Assembly (NCBI GenBank): GCA_019358875.1
Contig: JAHHIF010000009.1
Location: forward strand, 62,001-126,000
Length of the DNA stretch: 64,000 nucleotides
Direction of reading: 5' to 3'
From: Symplocastrum torsivum CPER-KK1
GTDB lineage: Bacteria; Cyanobacteriota; Cyanobacteriia; Cyanobacteriales; Coleofasciculaceae
Below are positions 1-8,131 of this stretch, one piece after another. The notes beneath the pieces are model-generated. The model was not told the origin of the DNA and did no database searches. It saw nothing but the letters and a program-made list of their open reading frames with translations. Position numbers and translations under genes: made by a program. Positions within the stretch are counted from its first letter, which is position 1. Each line of letters begins with the position of its first letter.

Positions 1-165
1 TATGCTCTAGGGGCACGTCCCGGCACAGTTAGAAAGGAAATGTCGATCCACCTGCCTGAACGCAGCCACACTGTTAAGCGCCACTCCATATTCCATGACT
101 ACCGAGATGAACTGATGGAGCTAATGCGGAGACATGGACAGGAGGCTGTTGCCGCAGTCGCTTAA
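1..165 (+). CDS. C-terminal end of an unidentified protein (partial)
   Basis: An open frame enters from the left edge and ends at TAA 163-165, giving the last 54 residues of a protein that starts outside the window. The tail is basic and histidine-rich in the middle and ends in an alanine/valine-rich segment. I do not recognise the family. The absence of stops in this frame and a clean end before non-coding DNA are the only support for it being coding. Confidence 0.5.
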   Translation, partial: YALGARPGTVRKEMSIHLPERSHTVKRHSIFHDYRDELMELMRRHGQEAVAAVA

Positions 166-246
166 CGGCATTGGCTTTTAGTTTTAGCTGACGCGGGTGT
201 TGTGCTGTTGTTCTATAGATGCAGGGCTTACGCAGCAAATCTACTT

Positions 247-274
247 GTAGGGTGCGTTATTTAACGTACCCTAC
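247..274. repeat. Inverted repeat, GTAGGGTGCGTTA hairpin
   Basis: The arms GTAGGGTGCGTTA and TAACGTACCCTAC can form a 13-bp stem with one G-T wobble and a 2-nt loop. Hairpins of this form are common dispersed intergenic repeats in cyanobacterial genomes. No function is evident here. Confidence 0.6.
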
Positions 275-324
275 TACTGTTCAAACTAAATTCGATTCCA
301 TATCCCCTTTTGGGATTCTAGTCG

Positions 325-375
325 TAGAGACGTTCCACCAGTTCGGCGAAGCTGTTCCCGAAGGGTACGTCTCTA
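325..375. repeat. Inverted repeat, TAGAGACGTTCC family
   Basis: TAGAGACGT at 325-333 pairs with ACGTCTCTA at 367-375, with further partial pairing inside. A shorter relative lies just after zwf at 51680-51708, so this is a dispersed family within the window. Confidence 0.55.
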
Positions 376-645
376 TATACTTTTATGGGTTGCAGAAAAA
401 GGGGTAGCTAACCCGGATTCGGTATTACCTCTTTTGCCATAGCCCTCCAGAAAAACCAACACCTACAGTTTCAGTTGACAAGATTCGTCTACCTGTGAAG
501 CAACCTCGTTAACACCTTGAGCCAGCAAAGTTAGCTCAATCTGTGTACTTGAAAAACTAGGATAATAAATTGCAGAGGATGGGGCTAGTCAATCTGCAAG
601 GAAATCGAGTCACACTCAGCTGCGATTTATATCGGCAATATTTTG

Positions 646-800
646 GCGATCGCGTTCCTGGCATCAGCAGGAGTTACGAATGCTAAGAATCAGACTTTTC
701 AGGTTACCTTCAGTGCAGGGGTGGCTGAGTACTCTCAGGATGGTACTGACCTACAAGAACTTTACCGAGTAGCTGATGCTGCGCTGTACCAAGCTAAGGC
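646..800 (+). pseudogene. Remnant of a GGDEF (diguanylate cyclase) domain
   Basis: About 50 codons encode the C-terminal part of a GGDEF domain: a segment reading VTFSAGVAEYS, then an ADAALYQAK motif, which is the usual end of these domains. The GGDEF signature, everything upstream and the usual tail are missing. After codon AAG at about 798 the frame runs into unrelated AT-rich sequence. The parent would have made cyclic di-GMP, but this piece cannot. It looks like a degraded fragment left by a rearrangement. Confidence 0.7.
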
Positions 801-1241
801 AATTTTCCTATTCATAGGTCTATTGTTTATCGAGAAATTTAACATTTAGATAGTCGTACTGATTAAACCTAGTAATTTCTATATATCCAGATTTTTCGAT
901 TTCCTTTGGATATACAGGCACGAGCAGTAGACTTTTTTAGGCAAAAATTCTTCCTAATGCTAATAGAGAATCGAGCACCCTATTGCCAGAGAAAGATAAA
1001 CACATATAGGGATAAAAATCAATAGTTGTTATTAATTTTCATTATATAAGCAGAATTTACAGCCATCATTATTGAATTATTTAATTTAATCCTTCTTTTT
1101 TTGTCAGGTAACCATTACACTGAGGTAATAAAGCTTAAAAAAAAGTTAAGTCAGTGCGTTCGCGAGTCCTGGGAACAACAGGGTAGGCTTAGTATTGCTT
1201 TCACAAATTTCAGAATTTCTCCATCCTAAAAGGTAAGGTTG
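801..1241. promoter_or_regulatory. AT-rich upstream region of the ndhF3 operon
   Basis: About 440 bp without a gene, strongly AT-rich from 1015 to 1140, directly upstream of the NDH-1MS genes. In other cyanobacteria this operon is induced at low CO2 and controlled by the LysR-type repressor NdhR/CcmR. I looked for its inverted repeat and could not place it with confidence. The region is called regulatory from its position only. Confidence 0.35.
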
Positions 1242-3104
1242 ATGGCTCAATTCTTCCTCGAAACGGCTTGGTTGATACCTTGCTATGCGCTAATTGGTTC
1301 AATTTTAGCGATACCTTGGTCTCCTAGCATTATCCGTCGCACGGGACCTAGACCAGCCGGTTACATCAATGCATTAATGACCCTCGTCGCATTCTTGCAC
1401 GGTTTAATTGCTTTACCAGCGACTTGGAATCAACCCGCACAAGAAATACTAATTCCTTGGCTTCAAGTTGTCGATCTCGATCTGACCATTCCCTTGGAAT
1501 TTTCTTCGATTACCATTGGCGCGACCCTAGTCATTACAGGGATAAACCTGCTGGCACAAATCTACGCTATTGGTTACATGGAGATGGATTGGGGTTGGGC
1601 ACGCTTCTATGCGCTACTGGCATTATTTGAAGCTGGGATGTGTGCGCTTGCCCTCTGCAACTCCTTGTTTTTCAGCTACATTATTCTGGAAATCCTCACC
1701 CTCGGAACTTACCTCTTAGTCGGGTTTTGGTTCAATCAGTCTTTGGTGGTTACAGGTGCTAGAGATGCGTTCTTAACCAAGCGGGTGGGCGATTTATTTC
1801 TGCTGATGGGGGTTATTGCTATCTATCCCTTAGCAGGAACCTGGAATTTTTCGGAACTCGCCGAATGGGCAAGTACGGCAAACGTAGACCCAAAAGTTGC
1901 GGCGCTATTAGGTTTGGCTTTAATTGCAGGACCGATGGGCAAATGTGCCCAGTTTCCTCTCCATCTGTGGCTGGATTTAGCGATGGAAGGGCCAGTTCCC
2001 AGCACGATTTTGCGGAACGCAGTGGTTGTCTGCATGGGTGCTTGGGTACTCATTAAGATTGAACCCGTTATCGCGCTTTCTCCCTTGGCGGCATCAGCCA
2101 CATTATTTATTGGTGCCGTGACAGCGTTGGGCGGTACGATGGTTGCGATCGCGCAAATTGACATCAAACGTACCCTGTCTTATCTGGTTAGCGCTTACAT
2201 GGGTTTGGTGTTTATCGCCGTCGGCACTGGTCAAGCCCAAACAGCGCTAACGTTAATGTTGACCTATGCCGTAGCAATGGCTCTGCTGGTCATGAGCGTC
2301 GGTGCTATTGTCTGGAACAGCATCACCCAAGATGTTACCAAGTTAGGGGGGCTGTGGGCTAAAAGACCGGCTTCGGCATTCGCCTATATCGTCGGCGCTA
2401 CGGGCTTAGTGGCAGTACCTCCTCTGGGTGGTTTCTTTGCTTTATTGCAAGTAGGCGACCATCTTTCTAACACTTACCCCTGGTTGCTAGGACTATTGCT
2501 ACTGGTGAATGGTCTAGCGACCTTTAGCTTAACCCGCGTATTCGGCTTAGTGTTTGGCGGCAAACCCAAGCCAATGAGCGAACGCTCGCCCGAAGTTCAC
2601 TGGCCGATGATTTTACCTATGATGCTCTTAATGGGCTTCACCCTCCATGTTCCGCTCATCCTCCTGCAATGGCAACTGATACCAGACTGGTCAACCTTGA
2701 ATACAACGGTCGCTGGTTTGCTAGTTTTGTCTAGTGCAGTGGGTTGCAGTCTTGGGTCATTCATTTATCTCAACAACGGCTTTGCCAAACCCGTGCGCTT
2801 TGGCAGCAAGTCCCTGCAAGACCTCTTTGCCTACGACTTTTACACCGAGAAACTTTACCGCTTGACGATTGTATTTGTAGTTGACCTAGTCTCCAGGGGT
2901 ATTTCCTGGGCTGACCGCTATATCGTTGACGGCGCAGTCAATTTAGTAGGGATATTAACCGTCTTCAGCGGACAGAGCTTAAAGTACAATGTTTCCGGTC
3001 AGACCCAGTTTTATGCCCTAACGATTCTATCGGGAATAGTGTTTTTTGGGATTGTAGTGAGCTGGCCTTTTTTGTCTCACCTTACCCTAATCAGTGGTGG
3101 CTAA
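1242..3104 (+). CDS. ndhF3: NAD(P)H-quinone oxidoreductase subunit 5, NdhF3 type
   Basis: A 620-residue, very hydrophobic protein of the ND5/NuoL/MrpA family. It forms a distal proton-translocating membrane subunit of the thylakoid NDH-1 complex, which takes electrons from ferredoxin and reduces plastoquinone. Of the NdhF paralogues it is assigned to NdhF3 because it is followed by ndhD and a long CupA-type CO2-hydration gene, the layout of the low-CO2-inducible NDH-1MS operon. The start is taken at ATG 1242, with AAAGGTAAGG upstream. A TTG one codon earlier is in frame but unlikely. The NdhF4 alternative is less likely given the partner genes. Confidence 0.9.
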   Translation: MAQFFLETAWLIPCYALIGSILAIPWSPSIIRRTGPRPAGYINALMTLVAFLHGLIALPATWNQPAQEILIPWLQVVDLDLTIPLEFSSITIGATLVITGINLLAQIYAIGYMEMDWGWARFYALLALFEAGMCALALCNSLFFSYIILEILTLGTYLLVGFWFNQSLVVTGARDAFLTKRVGDLFLLMGVIAIYPLAGTWNFSELAEWASTANVDPKVAALLGLALIAGPMGKCAQFPLHLWLDLAMEGPVPSTILRNAVVVCMGAWVLIKIEPVIALSPLAASATLFIGAVTALGGTMVAIAQIDIKRTLSYLVSAYMGLVFIAVGTGQAQTALTLMLTYAVAMALLVMSVGAIVWNSITQDVTKLGGLWAKRPASAFAYIVGATGLVAVPPLGGFFALLQVGDHLSNTYPWLLGLLLLVNGLATFSLTRVFGLVFGGKPKPMSERSPEVHWPMILPMMLLMGFTLHVPLILLQWQLIPDWSTLNTTVAGLLVLSSAVGCSLGSFIYLNNGFAKPVRFGSKSLQDLFAYDFYTEKLYRLTIVFVVDLVSRGISWADRYIVDGAVNLVGILTVFSGQSLKYNVSGQTQFYALTILSGIVFFGIVVSWPFLSHLTLISGG

Positions 3105-3380
3105 CGATTTGAAGGTTAGCCGATTGAACGTTAGCAAGTTAGGCGCTATGAGAAGAGTACTCACGAACATTACGATAAAAAACGCTTTCCCCTGACCCCT
3201 ATTTTCAAGACAGACTGCCATGAACGCGAACTCGCAACGAAGGGATAAAATCATTACTCCTTCTGCCCTTTGCCTTCTGCCTTATTTTCAAGTTAGCGGC
3301 TTAGTAGTTATCAAATTGCCCTCTCAATTTTCAACCTTCAACTCTATTAAACTTTCGACTTTTGAATGCGTGACTTTTCT

Positions 3381-4898
3381 ATGCTAAGTACCCTAATTTG
3401 GTTACCTCTATTAGGTGCTGCTATCATCGGGCTTTTGCCCAGAAATGTAGCAGGTACGCGGATACGTTCTATCGCTATTGCGATCGCAGCAGCTATCTTA
3501 CTTGTCACTCTCTGGCTTGGTTTTCAATTTGACATAACCAATTCAGGAATTCAGTTTCAAGAGTATGTACCCTGGATTCCCCAAATTGGCTTGACCTATA
3601 AACTAGGTGTTGATGGGTTATCCTTTCCCTTACTAGCTCTAAGCAGCCTGCTGACGTTAATCGTTATCTTTAGCGCTAGGCTTGAGGTCGATCGACCTCG
3701 CCTCAAATATGCTCTAATTCTGCTCGTTAATGCTGGTGTTGCAGGAGCGTTTCTCGCCCAAAATTTACTGCTGTTCATCCTGTTCTACGAAGTAATCTTA
3801 ATTCCCCTTTACCTATTGATTGCCATTTGGGGAGGTGAGAAGCGCGAATATGCAGCGATGAAGTTCCTCATCTATACAGCAGTATCGGGGATTCTGATTC
3901 TAGGCGCATTCCTGGGGATAACTTGGCTTTCCAACTCCACCAGCTTTGACTATGACGCAATTAAAACTCAAGGGTTATCCTTAACTACTCAGCTTGTTCT
4001 CTTGACCGCGATATTGGTAGGGTTTGGTATCAAAATCCCTTTGGTTCCTTTGCATACCTGGATGCCAGATGCTTATGTTGAAGCTTCTCCAGTAGTAGCA
4101 ATTATTTTGGGTGGCATGGTTGCCAAGTTGGGAACCTATGGTTTGGTCCGGTTTGGTTTGCAGTTATTTCCTGAAACTTGGGCATTTGTGGCTCCGGGAC
4201 TATCGATTATCGGCGTAGTGAGCGTCTTGTATGGGGGGCTGAGTGCGATCGCGCAAAAAGACATCAAGCGCATGGTAGCTTATAGCTCTATCGGTCACAT
4301 GGGCTACATCGTTGTCGCCGCCGCCGCACTTACGCCCTTGAGCCTCTTGGGTGCTGTTTCCCAGATGGTGAGTCACGGTTTAATCCTGGCAATTCTGTTT
4401 TATCTCGTAGGTATTATCGAAGTCAAAGTTGGCACCCGCGACTTGGATGTTCTCAATGGTTTGATGAATCCCATGCGCGGTTTGCCCTTAGTGAGCGCTC
4501 TCCTAATTTTGAGTGGAATGGCTAGCGCTGGAATTCCTGGTTTAGTCGGCTTTATTGCTGAATTTATGGTGTTCCAAGGCACTTATCCGGTTTTCCCGTG
4601 GCAAACGCTGTTGTGTATCTTTGCATCTGGCTTAACCGCCGTTTACTTCGTGATTCTCCTCAACCGCACCTGTTTTGGCAAGCTTGACAACAAAACATCG
4701 TACTATCCCAAAGTCCTGTTCGCTGAAAAAGCCCCTGCTTTTGTTTTAGCTGCTCTCATCTTCTTCTTGGGGATACAACCTACTTGGTTAGTGCGCTGGA
4801 TGGAGCCGACTACCACAGCAATTATTACGGCGGCTTCAACTGAAGGTAAGCAGCAAGTAGCCGTTAACTCTCAGCCAAACGTGGCAACTAACAAATAG
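3381..4898 (+). CDS. ndhD3: NAD(P)H-quinone oxidoreductase subunit 4, NdhD3 type
   Basis: A 505-residue ND4/NuoM-family subunit with about 14 predicted membrane spans. Family hallmarks are the segment with KIPLVPLHTWMPDAYVEA and the following IAQKDIKRMVAYSSIGHMG segment (residues about 225-310), which carry the conserved lysines of the proton channel. It partners NdhF3 in NDH-1MS and probably holds CupA. The start MLSTLIWLP (ATG 3381) fits the family better than an in-frame ATG five codons earlier at 3366. Neither has a strong ribosome site. It lies 276 bp after ndhF3 in the same direction. Confidence 0.9.
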   Translation: MLSTLIWLPLLGAAIIGLLPRNVAGTRIRSIAIAIAAAILLVTLWLGFQFDITNSGIQFQEYVPWIPQIGLTYKLGVDGLSFPLLALSSLLTLIVIFSARLEVDRPRLKYALILLVNAGVAGAFLAQNLLLFILFYEVILIPLYLLIAIWGGEKREYAAMKFLIYTAVSGILILGAFLGITWLSNSTSFDYDAIKTQGLSLTTQLVLLTAILVGFGIKIPLVPLHTWMPDAYVEASPVVAIILGGMVAKLGTYGLVRFGLQLFPETWAFVAPGLSIIGVVSVLYGGLSAIAQKDIKRMVAYSSIGHMGYIVVAAAALTPLSLLGAVSQMVSHGLILAILFYLVGIIEVKVGTRDLDVLNGLMNPMRGLPLVSALLILSGMASAGIPGLVGFIAEFMVFQGTYPVFPWQTLLCIFASGLTAVYFVILLNRTCFGKLDNKTSYYPKVLFAEKAPAFVLAALIFFLGIQPTWLVRWMEPTTTAIITAASTEGKQQVAVNSQPNVATNK

Positions 4899-5111
4899 CA
4901 AGTTCCGCCAGGGAAGTAATTCCCTGGCTAATAGCTAAAGTCCTAATCAATCCCTCGGCGGTTGAAAGTAATAGGTGCAAGACTCGCCATGAATTACCTT
5001 CACAACAAAGAATGAAAATTCCTCTCCCCTACCACCTAGCACCTACTCCCTATTTTCAATAGAGATGGGTAACCAGCAAAATCATCATTCTAAGCAAAAG
5101 AAATTAAGACC

Positions 5112-6452
5112 ATGACCACAACTTTAGATAAATCTACTGCAAGTGAACCAAATAAACCTAAATTGCCTCCTTCTAGACATGAATTTGCTGATGTCATTCA
5201 CCGCTTAGAAGCTGGTGGTGCAATGATACCGGATACGCCGGAAAATCTAATGCAAATTGTCGGCATTTGGAAAGCGTATGCTGTGCCAATGGATTTCTAC
5301 TGGCGCGACTTGCTTTATATTGCCGAACGTGTCTTTTTAAATCCCCTCCCCTTCTTTAAATACTTCCTCCCCAAAGAGTATTTAGATCTGCACAATCATT
5401 ACGCTGGCGACGATGCCGACTTGCGGATTTGGCGAGGAGAAGCGACTGCCCATCCCGAACTTTTGGAGTTTATCGAGAAGGGGGAAACAGGCAAAATGCC
5501 CAAGTTACTCCATCACTTGTGGCATGACCGGATTAATATGGAGTTCGCTGAAGCCTGTATGCGGGCGATGCTTTGGCATCGTAATATGTACGCGCCAGTT
5601 AACCAATTTGACCCCTACTTAGATTCTGAAGAATACAAAGCCAACGCAGATAGAGCAATTAAGGCTTACTTTAAGGGCAATCCTTTAATGTTGGGACTCC
5701 ATAAAATGTTCCCAGAGATGTTTTTGGAGCAGTGCCGTCAGGCATCTTATTACAGCAATTTGGGGCTATTTTGGGAAATCATGGCTCCAGTTTTCTTTGA
5801 AATTTCTGACCTCTACGATGAGGGGAAAATTACAACGGTTCCGGAGGCGATGAATTTTATTGTAAATGGGATTTTTGCGATCGCAGGTCGTCCCATCTAC
5901 CACCACGTCTACATCCGGGGTGAATGCTACGAAATCATCCCCAAATCAAAGGGTTTCACTTGGTTGTACGAAGCAGCGCTTCCCTATGTAGAAGCTGTTT
6001 TCTATCGCACCGCTCCATTTAGAGGAACAAAATCCTACAATGCTCAAGCTGGGGAAGTTCCCGACGATCAGAAAGACTTCCACTATGGAGTTCTCTATGC
6101 TGATAAATTCCCAGTTGGTACAGCAGGTATCCCACCGACACTGCTAATGCAGGATATGTACCATTTCCTGCCTCCCTATCTCAAGGACTTCTACAAAGAT
6201 CGTTGCCGCAGCGATGATGATATCCTCAACCAAATTGCGGTAACGTTCCAGCGTTCGATGTACTGCGTTACCTCAGGGGTGTTTCAAGCGTTGCGGACTG
6301 CGCTTCTGTATCCGTTAGATGACCCGAATCCGAAGCACTTGCAAGCAAATCGAGAATTTTTTGAAGCGCAATTAGACCGCTTCTGTCGCCCCGAATATGG
6401 GATGCGTAATGCGGCTCGTTTGGGAGCTATTCAGACGCCGGATTATAGGTAG
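5112..6452 (+). CDS. cupA: CO2 hydration protein CupA (ChpY)
   Basis: A 446-residue soluble protein of the ChpX/ChpY (CupA/CupB) family. In NDH-1MS it sits at the tip of the membrane arm and couples electron transport to the conversion of CO2 to bicarbonate inside the cell. The protein is rich in His, Trp and Tyr and has the family's conserved segments (for example NMEFAEACMRAMLWHRNMYAP and GRPIYHHVYIRGECYEI). Its length matches the long, inducible CupA rather than the shorter CupB. It is third in the operon after ndhF3 and ndhD3. A terminator-like hairpin follows at 6470. Confidence 0.9.
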   Translation: MTTTLDKSTASEPNKPKLPPSRHEFADVIHRLEAGGAMIPDTPENLMQIVGIWKAYAVPMDFYWRDLLYIAERVFLNPLPFFKYFLPKEYLDLHNHYAGDDADLRIWRGEATAHPELLEFIEKGETGKMPKLLHHLWHDRINMEFAEACMRAMLWHRNMYAPVNQFDPYLDSEEYKANADRAIKAYFKGNPLMLGLHKMFPEMFLEQCRQASYYSNLGLFWEIMAPVFFEISDLYDEGKITTVPEAMNFIVNGIFAIAGRPIYHHVYIRGECYEIIPKSKGFTWLYEAALPYVEAVFYRTAPFRGTKSYNAQAGEVPDDQKDFHYGVLYADKFPVGTAGIPPTLLMQDMYHFLPPYLKDFYKDRCRSDDDILNQIAVTFQRSMYCVTSGVFQALRTALLYPLDDPNPKHLQANREFFEAQLDRFCRPEYGMRNAARLGAIQTPDYR

Positions 6453-6469
6453 GGAAGGTAAATTTTTTC

Positions 6470-6501
6470 AGCCCTCCTTTTTAGCGGGGGCTTATTTTTT
6501 T
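6470..6501 (+). terminator. Rho-independent terminator after cupA
   Basis: AGCCCTCC (6470-6477) pairs with GGGGGCT (6486-6492) with one G-T pair, followed by a T-rich run (6492-6501). It lies 18 bp after the cupA stop and probably ends the ndhF3-ndhD3-cupA transcript. Confidence 0.6.
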
Positions 6502-6818
6502 AGAGGGGTGTTAGTGTTAACGTTGTCGATAACTGAAGCGCTAAGCTATGCTGCGATAGACACTGATAGATTTACGATATTTACTCATGCTTTCAGGTAT
6601 TTACTCAGTTAAGTTCAGCTCAAATTTAGGAGACCTCGGTCTTGGAATAGCCGTTTTCGATAAAGGCAAAATTAATGGTGGCGACTTGACCTACTTATAC
6701 AGAGGAAAATACAACATTATGGCAACTAGCAAATTGGTTAACCCACGCCACGAAGGCGACGCGCTTCGACGCTGAGTTCACGCTTGATGCCACGGAACAC
6801 GTTTTATCAGCTTTTACA
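6502..6818. other. Gene-poor spacer
   Basis: About 320 bp with a possible 62-codon frame (6587-6775) that has no recognisable domain and weak start context. I see no supported feature. Confidence 0.4.
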
Positions 6819-7112
6819 ATGTCGATTCTCCGTTTTGAGCGGGGTATTCCAGAGCGATGTCCGCAATGCCAGTCTTATAAATTGGGATTAGATTACGTGC
6901 GTGACGATGATGGCGATAAGTGGAAACTGACCTTTTGTATGGTTTGTGACTGGAAAGATCCAGAAATTATGCTGGGTGGAGAGGAGCCGGAAGACCAAGA
7001 AGTCGAGAGCAACACAAGCCAATCCGAGAAAGACTTAGAACCGTGTGTAATTGTAGAAATACCACTACGGGGACCAAAGCCTCCAAACCCTCGCAATGAG
7101 GGAGTAGTATGA
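6819..7112 (+). CDS. Small zinc-ribbon-like protein
   Basis: A 97-residue protein with a CPQC knuckle (residues 14-17) and a second CMVC knuckle about 25 residues later, a spacing expected for a zinc ribbon. The C-terminal half is acidic and probably disordered, ending in a proline-rich tail. I do not recognise a named family. It lies downstream of cupA in the same direction but after a terminator, so membership of the NDH-1MS operon is doubtful. No strong ribosome site is visible before ATG 6819. Confidence 0.6.
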   Translation: MSILRFERGIPERCPQCQSYKLGLDYVRDDDGDKWKLTFCMVCDWKDPEIMLGGEEPEDQEVESNTSQSEKDLEPCVIVEIPLRGPKPPNPRNEGVV

Positions 7113-7332
7113 ACATCCTTCATCTTGCCTAATTGATCGGGTTAAAGCTTGCGATCGCCTTTGGCACCAGCGAAGCTGATCGTGCTTTCCCTGTTTGCTG
7201 GATTAGCAAGTGCGATTACCTACGGTAGCGCTAAAAGCGATCGCGCGAGAATTTCTCTACAGCCCCGATCTGTGTTAGTGCCAAATAGCAGTTCAGCAAC
7301 TTGGGGCAACTTGTCTTACCAACAAGGTTCAC

Positions 7333-7734
7333 TCATCCCATCAGAATTACTGTGTCAATAACGTGGATGACACCGTTATCGGCTTCGATATCTGCGGCTA
7401 GAACAGTGGCATTTTTTACCTCAAAACCATCAGAGGTATCAATCCTTATCGGTGAACCTTCAACAGAGATAACTGAGTCCACTTTTTCCAAATCGGCTTT
7501 TGTTAACTTGCCAGAGACGACGTGATACTTCAAGATTCGGGTTAGCTGCGGAATGTTCTGCACGAGGGTTTGAATCGTTCCCGGCGGGAGTTTGGCAAAG
7601 GCCTCGTCATTCGGTGCAAATACAGTAAAAGGGCCGGGACTTTTCAGCGTCTCCACTAATCCAGCCGCTTTGACAGCAGTTACTAGAGTCTCGAAAGAAC
7701 CCGCGCTAACCGCAATATCAACAATATCAGGCAT
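7333..7734 (-). CDS. cupS: Fasciclin-domain protein, CupS-like
   Basis: A 133-residue single FAS1 (fasciclin) domain without a signal peptide. Visible family motifs are [14 protein letters not shown] (H1 box, residues about 37-50) and [12 protein letters not shown], with [11 protein letters not shown] at the end. CupS, a small cytosolic fasciclin protein, is the fourth subunit of the NDH-1MS CO2-uptake complex and in Synechocystis is encoded straight after cupA. Size, lack of signal peptide and position 0.9 kb from cupA support CupS. Here, however, it is on the opposite strand. A generic fasciclin protein remains possible. Confidence 0.7.
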   Translation of the reverse strand: MPDIVDIAVSAGSFETLVTAVKAAGLVETLKSPGPFTVFAPNDEAFAKLPPGTIQTLVQNIPQLTRILKYHVVSGKLTKADLEKVDSVISVEGSPIRIDTSDGFEVKNATVLAADIEADNGVIHVIDTVILMG

Positions 7735-8131
7735 TTATTTATACTCAGCTAAAATTTGCCAAAAAATCTAACTTATTATTTTACTTAAATTTTGTTGCTA
7801 TTTTTTAGATTTGTAAGCGATCGTTTTATACCAGTCTTCTTATAAATTGACGAGTTTAGATTTGTTCCGACTAAAGAGAAGTCTGAGCGCTTTAGCTTAA
7901 CCTTTTTTCTATTTGATATTAGACCTCTTGCATAAATCCTAGAATGCTTCCTAAATCTCCAAAATTGAGAAACTTTGAATTCAGGTTTCGCCTAGAATTG
8001 AGGGACTAAAGGGGCGAAAATCGACTTTTGCAAGAGGTCTATTCAAGGCTTGCGGGGAGAACCTGGCGATCGCCAGCCAGTTTTCTGACGCATTAGGTTG
8101 CCTCGATGCATAGAACCTGCAATGAGGCGGC
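7735..8131. other. Intergenic region with a MITE-like element
   Basis: About 400 bp between cupS and bicA. It contains the probable cupS promoter at its left side and a 120-bp terminal-inverted-repeat element at 7921-8040, listed separately. I see no gene. Confidence 0.5.
7921..8040. mobile_element. MITE-like element, 120 bp, with terminal inverted repeats
   Basis: The left end AGACCTCTTGCATAAATC and the right end GACTTTTGCAAGAGGTCT are near-perfect inverted copies. ATT lies immediately outside both ends, consistent with a 3-bp target duplication. The inside has no coding capacity. Such ends occur on cyanobacterial insertion sequences, so this is probably a non-autonomous derivative. The parent element is not in the window. 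Confidence 0.65.

Larger units (their letters stand above)
166..645. other. Gene-poor spacer with two dispersed hairpin repeats
   Basis: I see no credible gene between the end of the left-edge gene and the GGDEF remnant. The stretch holds two imperfect inverted repeats of types scattered in cyanobacterial intergenic DNA, listed separately at 247-274 and 325-375. Confidence 0.5.

Noticed and set aside
7149..7361. Small secreted protein upstream of the fasciclin gene
   Set aside because: It starts only with TTG, overlaps the 3' end of the fasciclin gene and has no ribosome site or recognisable product.
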